From a bacterium (GTDB lineage: Bacteria > Krumholzibacteriota > Krumholzibacteria > LZORAL124-64-63), in assembly GCA_030592025.1 (NCBI GenBank), contig JAUUZX010000038.1:1-8354 (forward strand): 8,354 nt of DNA. Reading direction: 5' to 3'. The notes under the pieces are model-generated. The model made no database searches. It was not told where the DNA came from and was given only the letters and a program-made list of their open reading frames with translations. Positions 1-6,151 of this stretch are shown here, piece after piece. Both the position numbers and the translations under genes were made by a program. The first letter of the stretch is position 1; each line of letters begins with the position of its first letter.

Positions 1-414
1 CATGTAGTTGTCAAAGTTCGGAACCAACAGCGCGCCGAAGCCTTCTACAACGGGCTTCTCGGAATCCCTATCGTCGCTCGATTAGCGTCGCCTGTGATGA
101 CGTTCTTTACGTTGGGCAACCACCACGACTTTGCTATTGCAGCAGTTGGCGACGATGCGCCGGACGCACCGGCGAATTGCCCGGGGCTTGCCCATGTAGC
201 CTTCAATATTGGAACGTCAATCGACGAACTCCGAGAGGCAAAATTGCATCTCGAAGCGGCTGGGTTCGAGGTTGAGGCATATGACCACGAGGTGAACAAA
301 GCCATTTACTTCAAAGATCCCGACAGTAATATGGTTGAGCTATACGTTGATACATCGGACGCCTGGAAACAGCGGCCCGATGCAGTCGCAACCGGGAAGC
401 AGTTCGATCTCTAG
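1..414 (+). CDS. VOC-family protein, catechol-2,3-dioxygenase/glyoxalase-like (5' end outside window)
   Basis: The frame is open from base 1 to a TAG at 412-414, giving 137 visible residues; the true start lies upstream, and the in-frame GTG at 94 is internal. The visible N-terminus has the VOC strand-helix pattern (HVVVKVRN, then AEAFYNGLLGIP). The second half has GLAHVAFNI and KAIYFKDPDSNMVELYV. Candidate metal ligands are His1, His65 and Glu113 (visible numbering), the usual H/H/E facial triad of this fold. The DH-x4-AIYFKDPDxNxVELY segment is closest to CatE-type extradiol dioxygenase domains, but one short module could equally be a glyoxalase or antibiotic-binding relative, so the substrate is not assigned. 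GC is about 50%, well below the genes downstream of 1160, and an attC-like spacer follows, so this may be a mobile cassette gene. Confidence 0.85.
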   Translation, partial: HVVVKVRNQQRAEAFYNGLLGIPIVARLASPVMTFFTLGNHHDFAIAAVGDDAPDAPANCPGLAHVAFNIGTSIDELREAKLHLEAAGFEVEAYDHEVNKAIYFKDPDSNMVELYVDTSDAWKQRPDAVATGKQFDL

Positions 415-620
415 CGTTCACTCTACTCAAATATTGGTTACCTCGTGTGCAGAAAAATGGGACAATATACGCCGATTGCAGAGCATGGCTGGAGCAAGCC
501 GGGCCGTCAGGTAAAATTCAGACTAGCAAGCGCTTGCACCTGACGATCGCGTCCGTCACACCTTGTGCGGAGCGCACAATCCGCGCCAACCATACTTGCA
601 GGTGAAGCCAACGTTAGAAC
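409..620 (+). other. candidate attC-like recombination site in the 236-base spacer
   Basis: There is no gene between 415 and 650. The spacer is a long imperfect palindrome. Its left edge, overlapping the stop codon of the VOC gene, reads TCTAGCGTT (410-418) and its right edge AACGTTAGA (610-618), complementary at 8 of 9 positions. Further in, the arms pair in short blocks (TTGGTT at 434-439 with AACCA near 589-593; TGTGC with GCACA). An inner exact 8-base pair follows: CGTCAGGT (505-512) with ACCTGACG (538-545), the latter abutting the palindrome GCAAGCGCTTGC (526-537). The right edge GTTAGAAC (613-620) is close to the integron R' core GTTRRRY, differing at the last position. At about 210 bases this would be long for an attC, and the left core has AGC where AAC is expected. 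The placement directly after one gene and 30 bases before the next fits a cassette junction. Confidence 0.4.
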
Positions 621-650
621 AACAGTCAAACGGAAGTACAGGGGGGGGCT

Positions 651-1157
651 ATGTGGAATTGCAGTAGTTGTGGTGAGCAAGTAGAAGAGGAATACGACAT
701 TTGTTGGAATTGCCAGGCAGATCGTTCGGAGGCCACGCTTGAGCCGAAAGATATCGCAGATTCGTCAAAGTCACAAAAACTGGGCGGCGGGGCCAGTTCG
801 AATATGGCTGATACGCTCGACAAACGTTACAGGGATGCTTACCGGGTTTCCGATGCAGCGATAGCAGCGGGTGGTATCGCCAAATTTCTGGGAATTGCAA
901 TCGTATTGATCGGCGTGGCAACCTTTCTCTATGGAGCAGTAAATTCTTCGGAAGGTGCGATGTTGCTGGGGGTCGCGGGCACCCCGGTCGGGCTGTTTCT
1001 GTTCATCTTCGGAGTTATCGTATCAGCTCAAGGGCAGCAGTTGAAAGCAACATTGGACCAGACGATAAACTCATTTGCATTTCTTTCTGACCGAGAACGC
1101 TTGGAAATAATGGGTCTTGGTGGGAAAACGAGAAAGAAAGAGCTCGAAGAGTTCTAA
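651..1157 (+). CDS. zinc-ribbon protein with two transmembrane segments, function unknown
   Basis: 168 aa. The ATG follows a run of eight G (641-648) that serves as the Shine-Dalgarno sequence. Residues 1-24 are a small zinc ribbon: Cys4-x2-Cys7 and Cys18-x2-Cys21, in the common W-x-C-x2-CGE ... CWNC arrangement. A polar linker (about 25-70) leads to two hydrophobic helices at about 76-97 and 104-125. A cytoplasmic-looking charged tail includes LSDRERLEIM and ends KTRKKELEEF. The likely topology is an inner-membrane hairpin with the ribbon and tail on the same side. I do not recognise a named family; such ribbon-plus-membrane proteins are usually left hypothetical. GC is about 50%. The gene sits between an attC-like core and its exact complement, so it is probably the payload of a mobile cassette. 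Confidence 0.8.
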   Translation: MWNCSSCGEQVEEEYDICWNCQADRSEATLEPKDIADSSKSQKLGGGASSNMADTLDKRYRDAYRVSDAAIAAGGIAKFLGIAIVLIGVATFLYGAVNSSEGAMLLGVAGTPVGLFLFIFGVIVSAQGQQLKATLDQTINSFAFLSDRERLEIMGLGGKTRKKELEEF

Positions 1158-1158
1158 C
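1151..1158 (+). other. R''-like core sequence GTTCTAAC at the end of the cassette gene
   Basis: GTTCTAAC overlaps the TAA stop of the zinc-ribbon gene and is the exact reverse complement of GTTAGAAC at 613-620. In an integron cassette the R'' core lies at or just after the stop and pairs with the cassette's own 5' core, which is what is seen here, including the shared departure from consensus at the outermost position. The rest of an attC (L'', L' and R') does not follow: the next bases already read as a VOC gene and no GTTRRRY lies nearby. It could be chance, although the position and the 8-base match argue against that. Confidence 0.35.
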
Positions 1159-1410
1159 ACACGCTACCTGATGGTGGAGCCGGAGGACCCGGGCCAGGAT
1201 GCCGACCGGAGGGGCAACCCAGGCCTGTGCCTTCGCGTGAAAGTGTCGAATGTACGGGAGTACGCCGACCTGCTGGCCGGACAAGGCGTCGAGGTCGATT
1301 TTCGGGTCCATTCCTGGGGGACAGTGGCCAAGTTCTTCGATCCCGACGGCAACCTCTGCGCGTTCAAGGACGACGAGACGTTCGAGCGGCAGGTCGAATC
1401 AGGTGAATGA
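1159..1410 (+). pseudogene. VOC-family gene remnant, C-terminal part only
   Basis: In frame from 1159 the sequence reads TRYLMVEPED, then LCLRVKVSNVREYADLLAGQ, GVEVDFRVHSWGTVAKFFDPDGN and a TGA at 1408-1410. This is the second half of a single VOC module. The first strand-helix unit (about 40 residues, AFYRDVLGF-type) is missing, and the bases upstream belong to the zinc-ribbon gene. No ribosome binding site precedes the in-frame ATG at 1171, so a functional product is unlikely. In the usual DPDGNxxE motif this protein has DPDGNLCA, so the metal-ligand glutamate is replaced by alanine; the parent was probably a non-metal or divergent member. High GC matches the rest of the chromosome and not the left end. 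The break coincides with the end of the cassette-like segment. Confidence 0.65.
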
Positions 1411-1510
1411 ACCGGCACGGTACGACGCAGTCCTGCCATCGCTTGCAACGGACATCAGTATCTGTCAAACTTGCCGCTGATGCCAAACCGCCATGAAACT
1501 CCCGCAATGC

Positions 1511-1515
1511 AAGGA
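1511..1515 (+). promoter_or_regulatory. ribosome binding site fixing the start of lipoprotein paralog 1
   Basis: AAGGA sits 6 bases before ATG 1522. The same motif and spacing occur before paralog 2, which supports these starts over longer readings. Confidence 0.7.
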
Positions 1516-1521
1516 TTCGCT

Positions 1522-2346
1522 ATGCGCCGCCTGTCTCCGCTCCTCCTGGCCGTCGTCCTCGTTCTGCCCGCCTGCAGCGATGACGATTCGGTCACCCCCG
1601 GAAAGAACTTCAGCGTCACCGTCAATGTCGTGGACACGGACGGTGATCCGGTTCCCAATCTGGAGCTGGCTCTCTGGAACGACAGCGATTTTCTGCAGAT
1701 GAAGGGGCCGGACAAGGCGGCCTGCAGGATCGAACATATCCAGCCCATCGTCGCGCGGGTGCGCCTGACCATTGAGGACATCGAGGGGCAGACTGTTCGT
1801 GTGCTGCGGGAGGAGGATCTCGAGATCGGCGTCCATGGCTTCATGTGGGATGGCCTCGACGATGATGGAGTCCACCAGCCCACGGGCCGCTACACGGCGC
1901 ACCTGCAGGGATTCGTCATCGGGACGGACGAACTCTCCTACGAAGGGACCGTCGACATGTGGATGGTACTGGGCGATATCGACGCCGGCCGTGTCGGCGG
2001 CGCGACGGATACGGGGGGGCAGATCGTTCTGACGGACATGCGCCTCTTTCCGCACCTCTATGAGCGGGAGGACATGACGGCCTTCAGCGAAAACGGGGAG
2101 CCCGTGGGGGTGCTTGCTCTCACGGCAGACATGGTGTTTGCACTGCGGGATCCCGTCAGCAGTACGAGTATGTATTTCGATCGGCAAGTGACCGGTAGCG
2201 GTGATGCCGTGACCCTGGTGTGGGCCCCGCGGTTGCGGGTTTCTTCGGATTCAGTCCAGGGGCCGCTGGTCGCTGCCCCGGACACGGGCGATGGGATTCC
2301 GGTTCCTGATTGGAGGATCCGATCTTACCCGAACCCGTTCAACTAG
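1522..2346 (+). CDS. lipoprotein with internal FlgD-like module, ends at YPNPFN (paralog 1)
   Basis: 274 aa. ATG 1522 is chosen over upstream in-frame starts because AAGGA lies 6 bases before it and the second paralog has the same AAGGAYTCGYTATG context. Residues 1-17 form a lipoprotein signal with lipobox LPAC; Cys18 would be lipidated, followed by an SDDD stretch. Residues about 28-55 (VTVNVVDTDGDPVPNLELAL) resemble a small Ig-like or carboxypeptidase-regulatory-like strand pair. Residues about 78-128 (VRLTIEDIEGQTVRVL, then G-x3-MWDGLDDDG, PTGRYTAHL) match the FlgD-like Ig fold of T9SS-style C-terminal domains, but the usual PNPFNP lead-in is absent there. A conserved block GQIVLTDMRLFPHLY follows. 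The protein ends SYPNPFN then TAG; PNPFN normally opens a ~80-residue sorting domain, which is missing. Function unknown; probably envelope-anchored. Confidence 0.85.
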   Translation: MRRLSPLLLAVVLVLPACSDDDSVTPGKNFSVTVNVVDTDGDPVPNLELALWNDSDFLQMKGPDKAACRIEHIQPIVARVRLTIEDIEGQTVRVLREEDLEIGVHGFMWDGLDDDGVHQPTGRYTAHLQGFVIGTDELSYEGTVDMWMVLGDIDAGRVGGATDTGGQIVLTDMRLFPHLYEREDMTAFSENGEPVGVLALTADMVFALRDPVSSTSMYFDRQVTGSGDAVTLVWAPRLRVSSDSVQGPLVAAPDTGDGIPVPDWRIRSYPNPFN

Positions 2347-2522
2347 CGGGAGCTCAGTCGAGGCGTAGCCCTTTTGTCTTGGACTTTCAGGAGAACCGTT
2401 GTTCTAAGATTCCTCTGTGCCGCGGAATTCTGTAGATTAAACACCTGTTCCCGGCGACTGCGCCGGCGCACAAACCACGCTCGCAGCTGATAACGAAAAC
2501 AATATCAACGTAAGGACTCGTT

Positions 2523-3350
2523 ATGCGCCGATTCGCCCTGCTCCTCCTGGCCGCCCTGTTTGTCCTGCCCGCCTGCAGCGACGACGATTCGGTCACCCCC
2601 GGCAAGAACTTCAGCCTCACCATCAACGTGGTGGACACGTCCGGTGATCCGGTTCCGAACCTGGAGCTGTCCCTCTGGAACGACAGCGACCTCCTCCAGG
2701 GCAAGACACCGGACAAGGCGGCAACCAAGATCGAGATGGTCCAGCCCATCGCCGCGCGCGTCCGCCTGACCATCGAGGACATCGAGGGGCAAACCATCCG
2801 CGTGGTGCTGGATGAGGAACTCTTCGCCGGTTCACGCTATGTGATGTGGAACGCTCTCGACGACGAGGACATTCCCCAGCCTTCGGGCCGCTACACCGCG
2901 CGCCTGCAGGGGTTCGACATCGAGACGGACGAGTTGTCCTACGACGGGTCTTTCGACATATGGTTGGCCATGCCTGATCTTCAAGCTGGTCAGGTTGGTG
3001 CGGCCACCGACAGGAACGGGCAGATCGTCCTGACGGACATGCGTCTCTTCCCCCACCTCTACGACCGGCCGCCCATGATCGCGACCGACGAGAACGGCCA
3101 GACCATGGGCGTTTTCACCCTCACGTCGGACATGGTGTTCGGGCTGTTGGATCCGGTCGGCGGCGCGGGCATGAGCTTCCACCGGCAGATCACCGGTAGC
3201 GGCGATGTCGTGACCCTGATGTGGGACCCGCAACCACGGAAGGCGCCCTCGCTCCCGGTCGCCGGTCCGCAGGTCGCGACCCCGGACAAGCGCGCCGAGG
3301 ATCCGCTCCCCGGTTGGGCGCTCTGGGTCTACCCGAACCCGTTCAATTAG
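2523..3350 (+). CDS. lipoprotein with internal FlgD-like module, ends at YPNPFN (paralog 2)
   Basis: 275 aa, roughly 60% identical to the preceding gene along its whole length by eye. AAGGA lies 6 bases before the ATG. The signal ends in lipobox LPAC with Cys18 as the lipidation site. Residues about 66-128 (AATKIEMVQPIAARVRLTIE, then DIEGQTIRVV, MWNALDD, PSGRYTARL) align with the body of a type A sorting domain (NPATTIRFDLP..ARVRLTIYDVEGR..), with GKTPDK in place of PNPFNP. GQIVLTDMRLFPHLY and TSDMVFGLLDP are conserved with paralog 1. After a Pro-rich, variable stretch the protein ends WVYPNPFN and TAG. The 172 bases between the two stop/signal boundaries hold no clear terminator, so the pair may be co-transcribed. 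Tandem duplication is the simplest origin. The function is unknown; a lipid-anchored envelope protein is inferred. Confidence 0.85.
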   Translation: MRRFALLLLAALFVLPACSDDDSVTPGKNFSLTINVVDTSGDPVPNLELSLWNDSDLLQGKTPDKAATKIEMVQPIAARVRLTIEDIEGQTIRVVLDEELFAGSRYVMWNALDDEDIPQPSGRYTARLQGFDIETDELSYDGSFDIWLAMPDLQAGQVGAATDRNGQIVLTDMRLFPHLYDRPPMIATDENGQTMGVFTLTSDMVFGLLDPVGGAGMSFHRQITGSGDVVTLMWDPQPRKAPSLPVAGPQVATPDKRAEDPLPGWALWVYPNPFN

Positions 3351-3357
3351 GGGAAGC

Positions 3358-3651
3358 TCAGCCCTGGTCGACGTCGTCGAGGATGGTGGTCGCGTCTTCG
3401 GGCTTGATGGCCATCATGAGTTCGCCGTCGGGGTAGCGCACGGCCACGGGGCCCTGGTCGCAGCCGCCGATGCAGCCGCTCTGGAACACCCGCACCTTGG
3501 CCTCGAGGCCCCGCTCCTGGACCATCTCCTTGAGCTGCGCCCGCAGTTCCGGGCCGCCGCGACGCCCGCAGCAGGGCTTGGGGTGCCCCTCGGGCCGCGT
3601 GTGGGTGCAGACGAAGATGACCGTGGGGAAGGGCGCGGGGAACTTGAGCAT
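3358..3651 (-). CDS. thioredoxin-like [2Fe-2S] ferredoxin
   Basis: 97 aa. ATG at 3651 is chosen because AAGGAG (3661-3666, minus strand) lies 9 bases upstream; the longer in-frame reading to 3735 has no such site and adds low-complexity sequence. The fold starts VIFVCTHTRPEG; the cluster ligands are expected among Cys15, Cys27 or Cys28, Cys60 and Cys64 (C-x11/12-C ... SGCIGGCDQGP), the pattern of the thioredoxin-like 2Fe-2S family also found in NuoE C-termini and stand-alone ferredoxins. VAVRYPDGE and the acidic tail PEDATTILDDV are typical. It is a soluble one-cluster electron carrier; no partner enzyme is present in the window. It converges on lipoprotein paralog 2, the two stop codons lying 7 bases apart with no hairpin, and is divergent from the propeller gene. 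Confidence 0.9.
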   Translation of the reverse strand: MLKFPAPFPTVIFVCTHTRPEGHPKPCCGRRGGPELRAQLKEMVQERGLEAKVRVFQSGCIGGCDQGPVAVRYPDGELMMAIKPEDATTILDDVDQG

Positions 3652-3660
3652 CGCGGACGG

Positions 3661-3666
3661 CTCCTT
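3661..3666 (-). promoter_or_regulatory. ribosome binding site of the ferredoxin gene
   Basis: AAGGAG on the minus strand, 9 bases before the ATG at 3651. It decides the short 97-residue reading. Confidence 0.7.
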
Positions 3667-3767
3667 GGTGGGCCTTTGAAAACCATTCTCGATATCTGCA
3701 CGCCGACAAGGTAATCCAACGGGCGGCGGTCGCAATGGCCGGCCCCGGGGTACTCTGAATCATTAAT

Positions 3768-3798
3768 AACGATATGATAAAATCGTTTGTGCTACACT
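3768..3798 (+). promoter_or_regulatory. candidate promoter and operator of the LVIVD propeller gene
   Basis: An AT-rich island in GC-rich DNA holds an extended -10-like element TGC-TACACT (3790-3798), about 69 bases before the start codon, with no recognisable -35 box. Just upstream, over the -35 zone, lies an exact inverted repeat AACGAT (3768-3773) / ATCGTT (3782-3787) with an 8-base spacer, a possible regulator binding site. The M64 gene has a near-identical TGCTATACT element. Both assignments are inference from motif and position. Confidence 0.35.
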
Positions 3799-3866
3799 CC
3801 CGCGATTGCAACTGCGTGCGATCGGGCACGCATCGGAACATCGTCAAGTGCCAGGGGGGAATCATC

Positions 3867-6122
3867 ATGGAGCGCACCGCGCGTGTTGCCTTTTTTGTCG
3901 TGTTCTTGCTCGCCGGCTCCAGCCTCGCCCAGTCAATCCCGACGGTCGACTACACCGATCACATGCACATCTCGTCAGCGTACCATCTGGGGGAATACTC
4001 ATCCTATTCGAGAGGCGTGGCGTCCAGCGACCGCTGCGTGGTCGGCCTCGATGGCGACGGCATGTGGGTCCTGGCGGGACAAGAGGACGAGATATCCGCT
4101 ACCCCGTTGTTTGTCACTCTGGGCTCGTTTCTTTGGTCGGTCCAGATGGTGGGGGACCTGGCCTTCGTGGCGGGTGGGCCGTCGCTGACCATCGTGGACC
4201 TCACCGAACCGACAGCCCCCGCCGTGATCGGGGCGACCTCGGGGCTCAGTGCGTACAAGTTCGGTATTGAGGGGGACTACGTGTACATGGCCGGGTCGCA
4301 GGCCATGTACGTCGTCGATATCTCCGACCTGCATAACCCCCAGAACGTGGCCACGCTCCCCACCGCGATCGACGTGCACGGCATCGCCGTGGCCGACGGG
4401 TTCGTCTACCTGGCGGAGGAGGAAGCCGGCATCAGGATCATCGACGTCAGCGACCCCACCACCCCCGTGGCCCTGGGGATTGTCCCGCGCACCGAGTACA
4501 TCGACGAGTTGCAGATACATGAAGGGGATCTCTACGTCGGTGGCTGGGGCCTGTTCGCCAGCTATGACATCCCCACCCCCGGCTCCCTGGCGCTGCGCTG
4601 GTCCATGCCGGTGGACGCCAACATCCAGGGCATGGATTTCGTGGATGACATGGCCTACCTGGCCGGTGGCCCGGTGATGCTGGCCATGCGGATCTCGGGA
4701 CCCGGTTCGCCCGTGATCGAGGGCGAGTACCCGTTCGACAACATCAACATCATGAGCATCGCGACGAGGAACGATCACACCTACTTGGCGACCTACAGCG
4801 ACGAGTTCCTGGCGTTGGACATCGGCTCTTTGTCCACGGTGCCTCCATTGGACACGGCGGTGACGTCGCTGAGCAACCTGGCGACGGTCGACGGCTTGGT
4901 GTTCGGCAGGACCCCGGATGGACTCGAATGCTACGAAGTGGATACGGCCGGCCAGTTGAGCCTCGCGGGTACGTCCGATTTTCCCTCGTATTACACCAAT
5001 CTGGCCCTCGACATCCAGACGACGTCGACGAACCGGTACCTGTGGTCCGCCGACAACCACTCGGTGCTCCTGTTCGACATCTCCGCCCCCACCGCCATGT
5101 CCTACGAACTGGCCCTGAGCCAGTCCAATACCCCCGGCGAAGTGTGCGAGTTCGAATCCTACCTGGCCGTGCTGGACGGCCCCGAACTCGTCCGCCTCTA
5201 CTGGGTCGGCAACCCGCTGACCCCCTCTCACCTCTCGAACCACCCCCTGAACTTCGCCGCCTCCTACATGGAGATGACGCCGTTTACGATCCACCTGGCA
5301 GGGGGCACGACCTACCAGATCAACTGGGATGAAGGGTCGGGGCCCATCGAGTCCTCGCTGACGTTGCCAGGCAACGCCGAGGGTTTGTGGGTGAGGGAAT
5401 CGTCAGCCATCGTCGCCCTGAGCTACAGCCTGGTCCTGATCGATGTCAGCGACTACGCCGCCCCGGTCATCGTGGATGAACTGGTCCTGCCGGGGGCTGT
5501 TAGGGACCTGGACGCGCTGGAAGGCTGGGGTTACGTGGCCTTCGCAGGCGGCAACACCGTGTTCAGCTACGACAACCAGGCGGGCTTGATGCTGGTGGGC
5601 GCCTGCGCGAGTGCGGGGTTCATGGAGAACATTGCCCTGGGAGACGACTGCGCCTTCCTGCTGGCCAACGGAGGCGACCTCCTCACCCTGCCCCTGCAGA
5701 CCCCGACACCGGTGAACTGCAACAGCAACGACACCTTCGATCTGCTGGAGATCGCCGCCCACCCCAGCCTGGATTGGAACGACGACGGCACCATCGACAA
5801 CTGCCAGCAGGGTCAGGGAATCTCGGCTGTCCCGACCACCGCGCGCGCCGCGCTGCACGACGCCAGCCCCAACCCCTTCAACCCCAGGACGGTGCTCTCT
5901 TTCGAGCTGCCACAGGCGTCCATCGCAAGCCTCAGGGTGTACGACGTGGCGGGGCGTCTGGTCCGCACGTTGCTGGACGACGAGATGGCGCAGGCCGGCC
6001 TGAACGAGGTGACTTGGGGAGGCAGCGACGACACCGGACGACGCGTACCGTCCGGTGTGTACTTCTATCGCCTGGATGCGGGTCCGTCCAGCGCCACCAA
6101 GAGGATGGCCCTGATCAAGTAA
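3867..6122 (+). CDS. secreted LVIVD-repeat beta-propeller with dockerin-like segment and T9SS type A-style sorting domain
   Basis: 751 aa. ATG 3867 has AGGGGGGA (3853-3860) 6 bases upstream and a clear signal peptide after it (cleavage likely after SSLA, near residue 20-22), so the longer reading from 3774 is rejected. Repeats of the LVIVD type run through most of the protein: LTIVDLTEP near 107, MYVVDISDLHNP near 147, IRIIDVSDPTTP near 189, VLLFDISAP near 400, LVLIDVSDYAAP near 522, with intervening xxYVYLAxxx strands. These form beta-propeller blades, usually taken as binding or scaffold surfaces. Residues 618-646 (Cys618 ... DWNDDGTIDNC) form a short Asp/Asn-rich, calcium-binding-like loop pair. 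Residues about 660-751 are a complete FlgD-like sorting domain: SPNPFNP at 667-673, LRVYDVAGRLVRTL, then PSGVYFYRLDA and a basic end. Such domains direct outer-membrane transit and surface attachment or release by type IX secretion in Bacteroidota; here that is inferred by homology. Confidence 0.88.
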   Translation: MERTARVAFFVVFLLAGSSLAQSIPTVDYTDHMHISSAYHLGEYSSYSRGVASSDRCVVGLDGDGMWVLAGQEDEISATPLFVTLGSFLWSVQMVGDLAFVAGGPSLTIVDLTEPTAPAVIGATSGLSAYKFGIEGDYVYMAGSQAMYVVDISDLHNPQNVATLPTAIDVHGIAVADGFVYLAEEEAGIRIIDVSDPTTPVALGIVPRTEYIDELQIHEGDLYVGGWGLFASYDIPTPGSLALRWSMPVDANIQGMDFVDDMAYLAGGPVMLAMRISGPGSPVIEGEYPFDNINIMSIATRNDHTYLATYSDEFLALDIGSLSTVPPLDTAVTSLSNLATVDGLVFGRTPDGLECYEVDTAGQLSLAGTSDFPSYYTNLALDIQTTSTNRYLWSADNHSVLLFDISAPTAMSYELALSQSNTPGEVCEFESYLAVLDGPELVRLYWVGNPLTPSHLSNHPLNFAASYMEMTPFTIHLAGGTTYQINWDEGSGPIESSLTLPGNAEGLWVRESSAIVALSYSLVLIDVSDYAAPVIVDELVLPGAVRDLDALEGWGYVAFAGGNTVFSYDNQAGLMLVGACASAGFMENIALGDDCAFLLANGGDLLTLPLQTPTPVNCNSNDTFDLLEIAAHPSLDWNDDGTIDNCQQGQGISAVPTTARAALHDASPNPFNPRTVLSFELPQASIASLRVYDVAGRLVRTLLDDEMAQAGLNEVTWGGSDDTGRRVPSGVYFYRLDAGPSSATKRMALIK

Positions 6123-6128
6123 CGGGTG

Positions 6129-6151
6129 AGGGCCCGCGCTCAGCGGGCCCT
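6129..6151. terminator. GC hairpin between the convergent propeller and M64 genes
   Basis: AGGGCCCGC (6129-6137) and GCGGGCCCT (6143-6151) form an exact 9-base-pair stem with a 5-base loop, 6 bases after the propeller stop and overlapping the stop of the minus-strand peptidase gene (6150-6152). No T-run follows on either strand, so it may be a weak bidirectional terminator or a 3'-end stabilising stem. Confidence 0.5.

Noticed and set aside
1..1410. The two VOC pieces as halves of one gene split by an insertion
   Set aside because: The first piece already has its own complete C-terminal half with DPDSNMVELY and a stop, and the second is of a different VOC type.
1453..1482. CATCAG / CTGATG inverted repeat after the VOC remnant as a terminator
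   Set aside because: Only six pairs with an 18-base loop and no T-run.
1465..2187. 240-codon minus-strand frame opposite lipoprotein paralog 1, with a related one opposite paralog 2 (2505-2792, 2832-3233)
   Set aside because: Their similarity only mirrors that of the coding strands; no signal, motif or independent start.
2452..2470. GC palindrome TGCGCCGGCGCA between the lipoprotein genes as a terminator
   Set aside because: No T-run and almost no loop; short GC palindromes are expected in this composition.
2344..3436. Readthrough or recoding of the TAG codons after YPNPFN
   Set aside because: The frames beyond both stops do not encode the expected sorting-domain strands in any way I can see, and the second runs into the antisense of the ferredoxin gene.
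3652..3735. Longer start for the ferredoxin (125 residues)
   Set aside because: The extra N-terminus has no family similarity, and the AAGGAG site fits the ATG at 3651.
3999..5294. 431-codon open frame on the minus strand opposite the propeller gene
   Set aside because: Shadow of the LVIVD gene: His/Arg/Gly/Val-rich, no recognisable domain, and no ribosome binding site.
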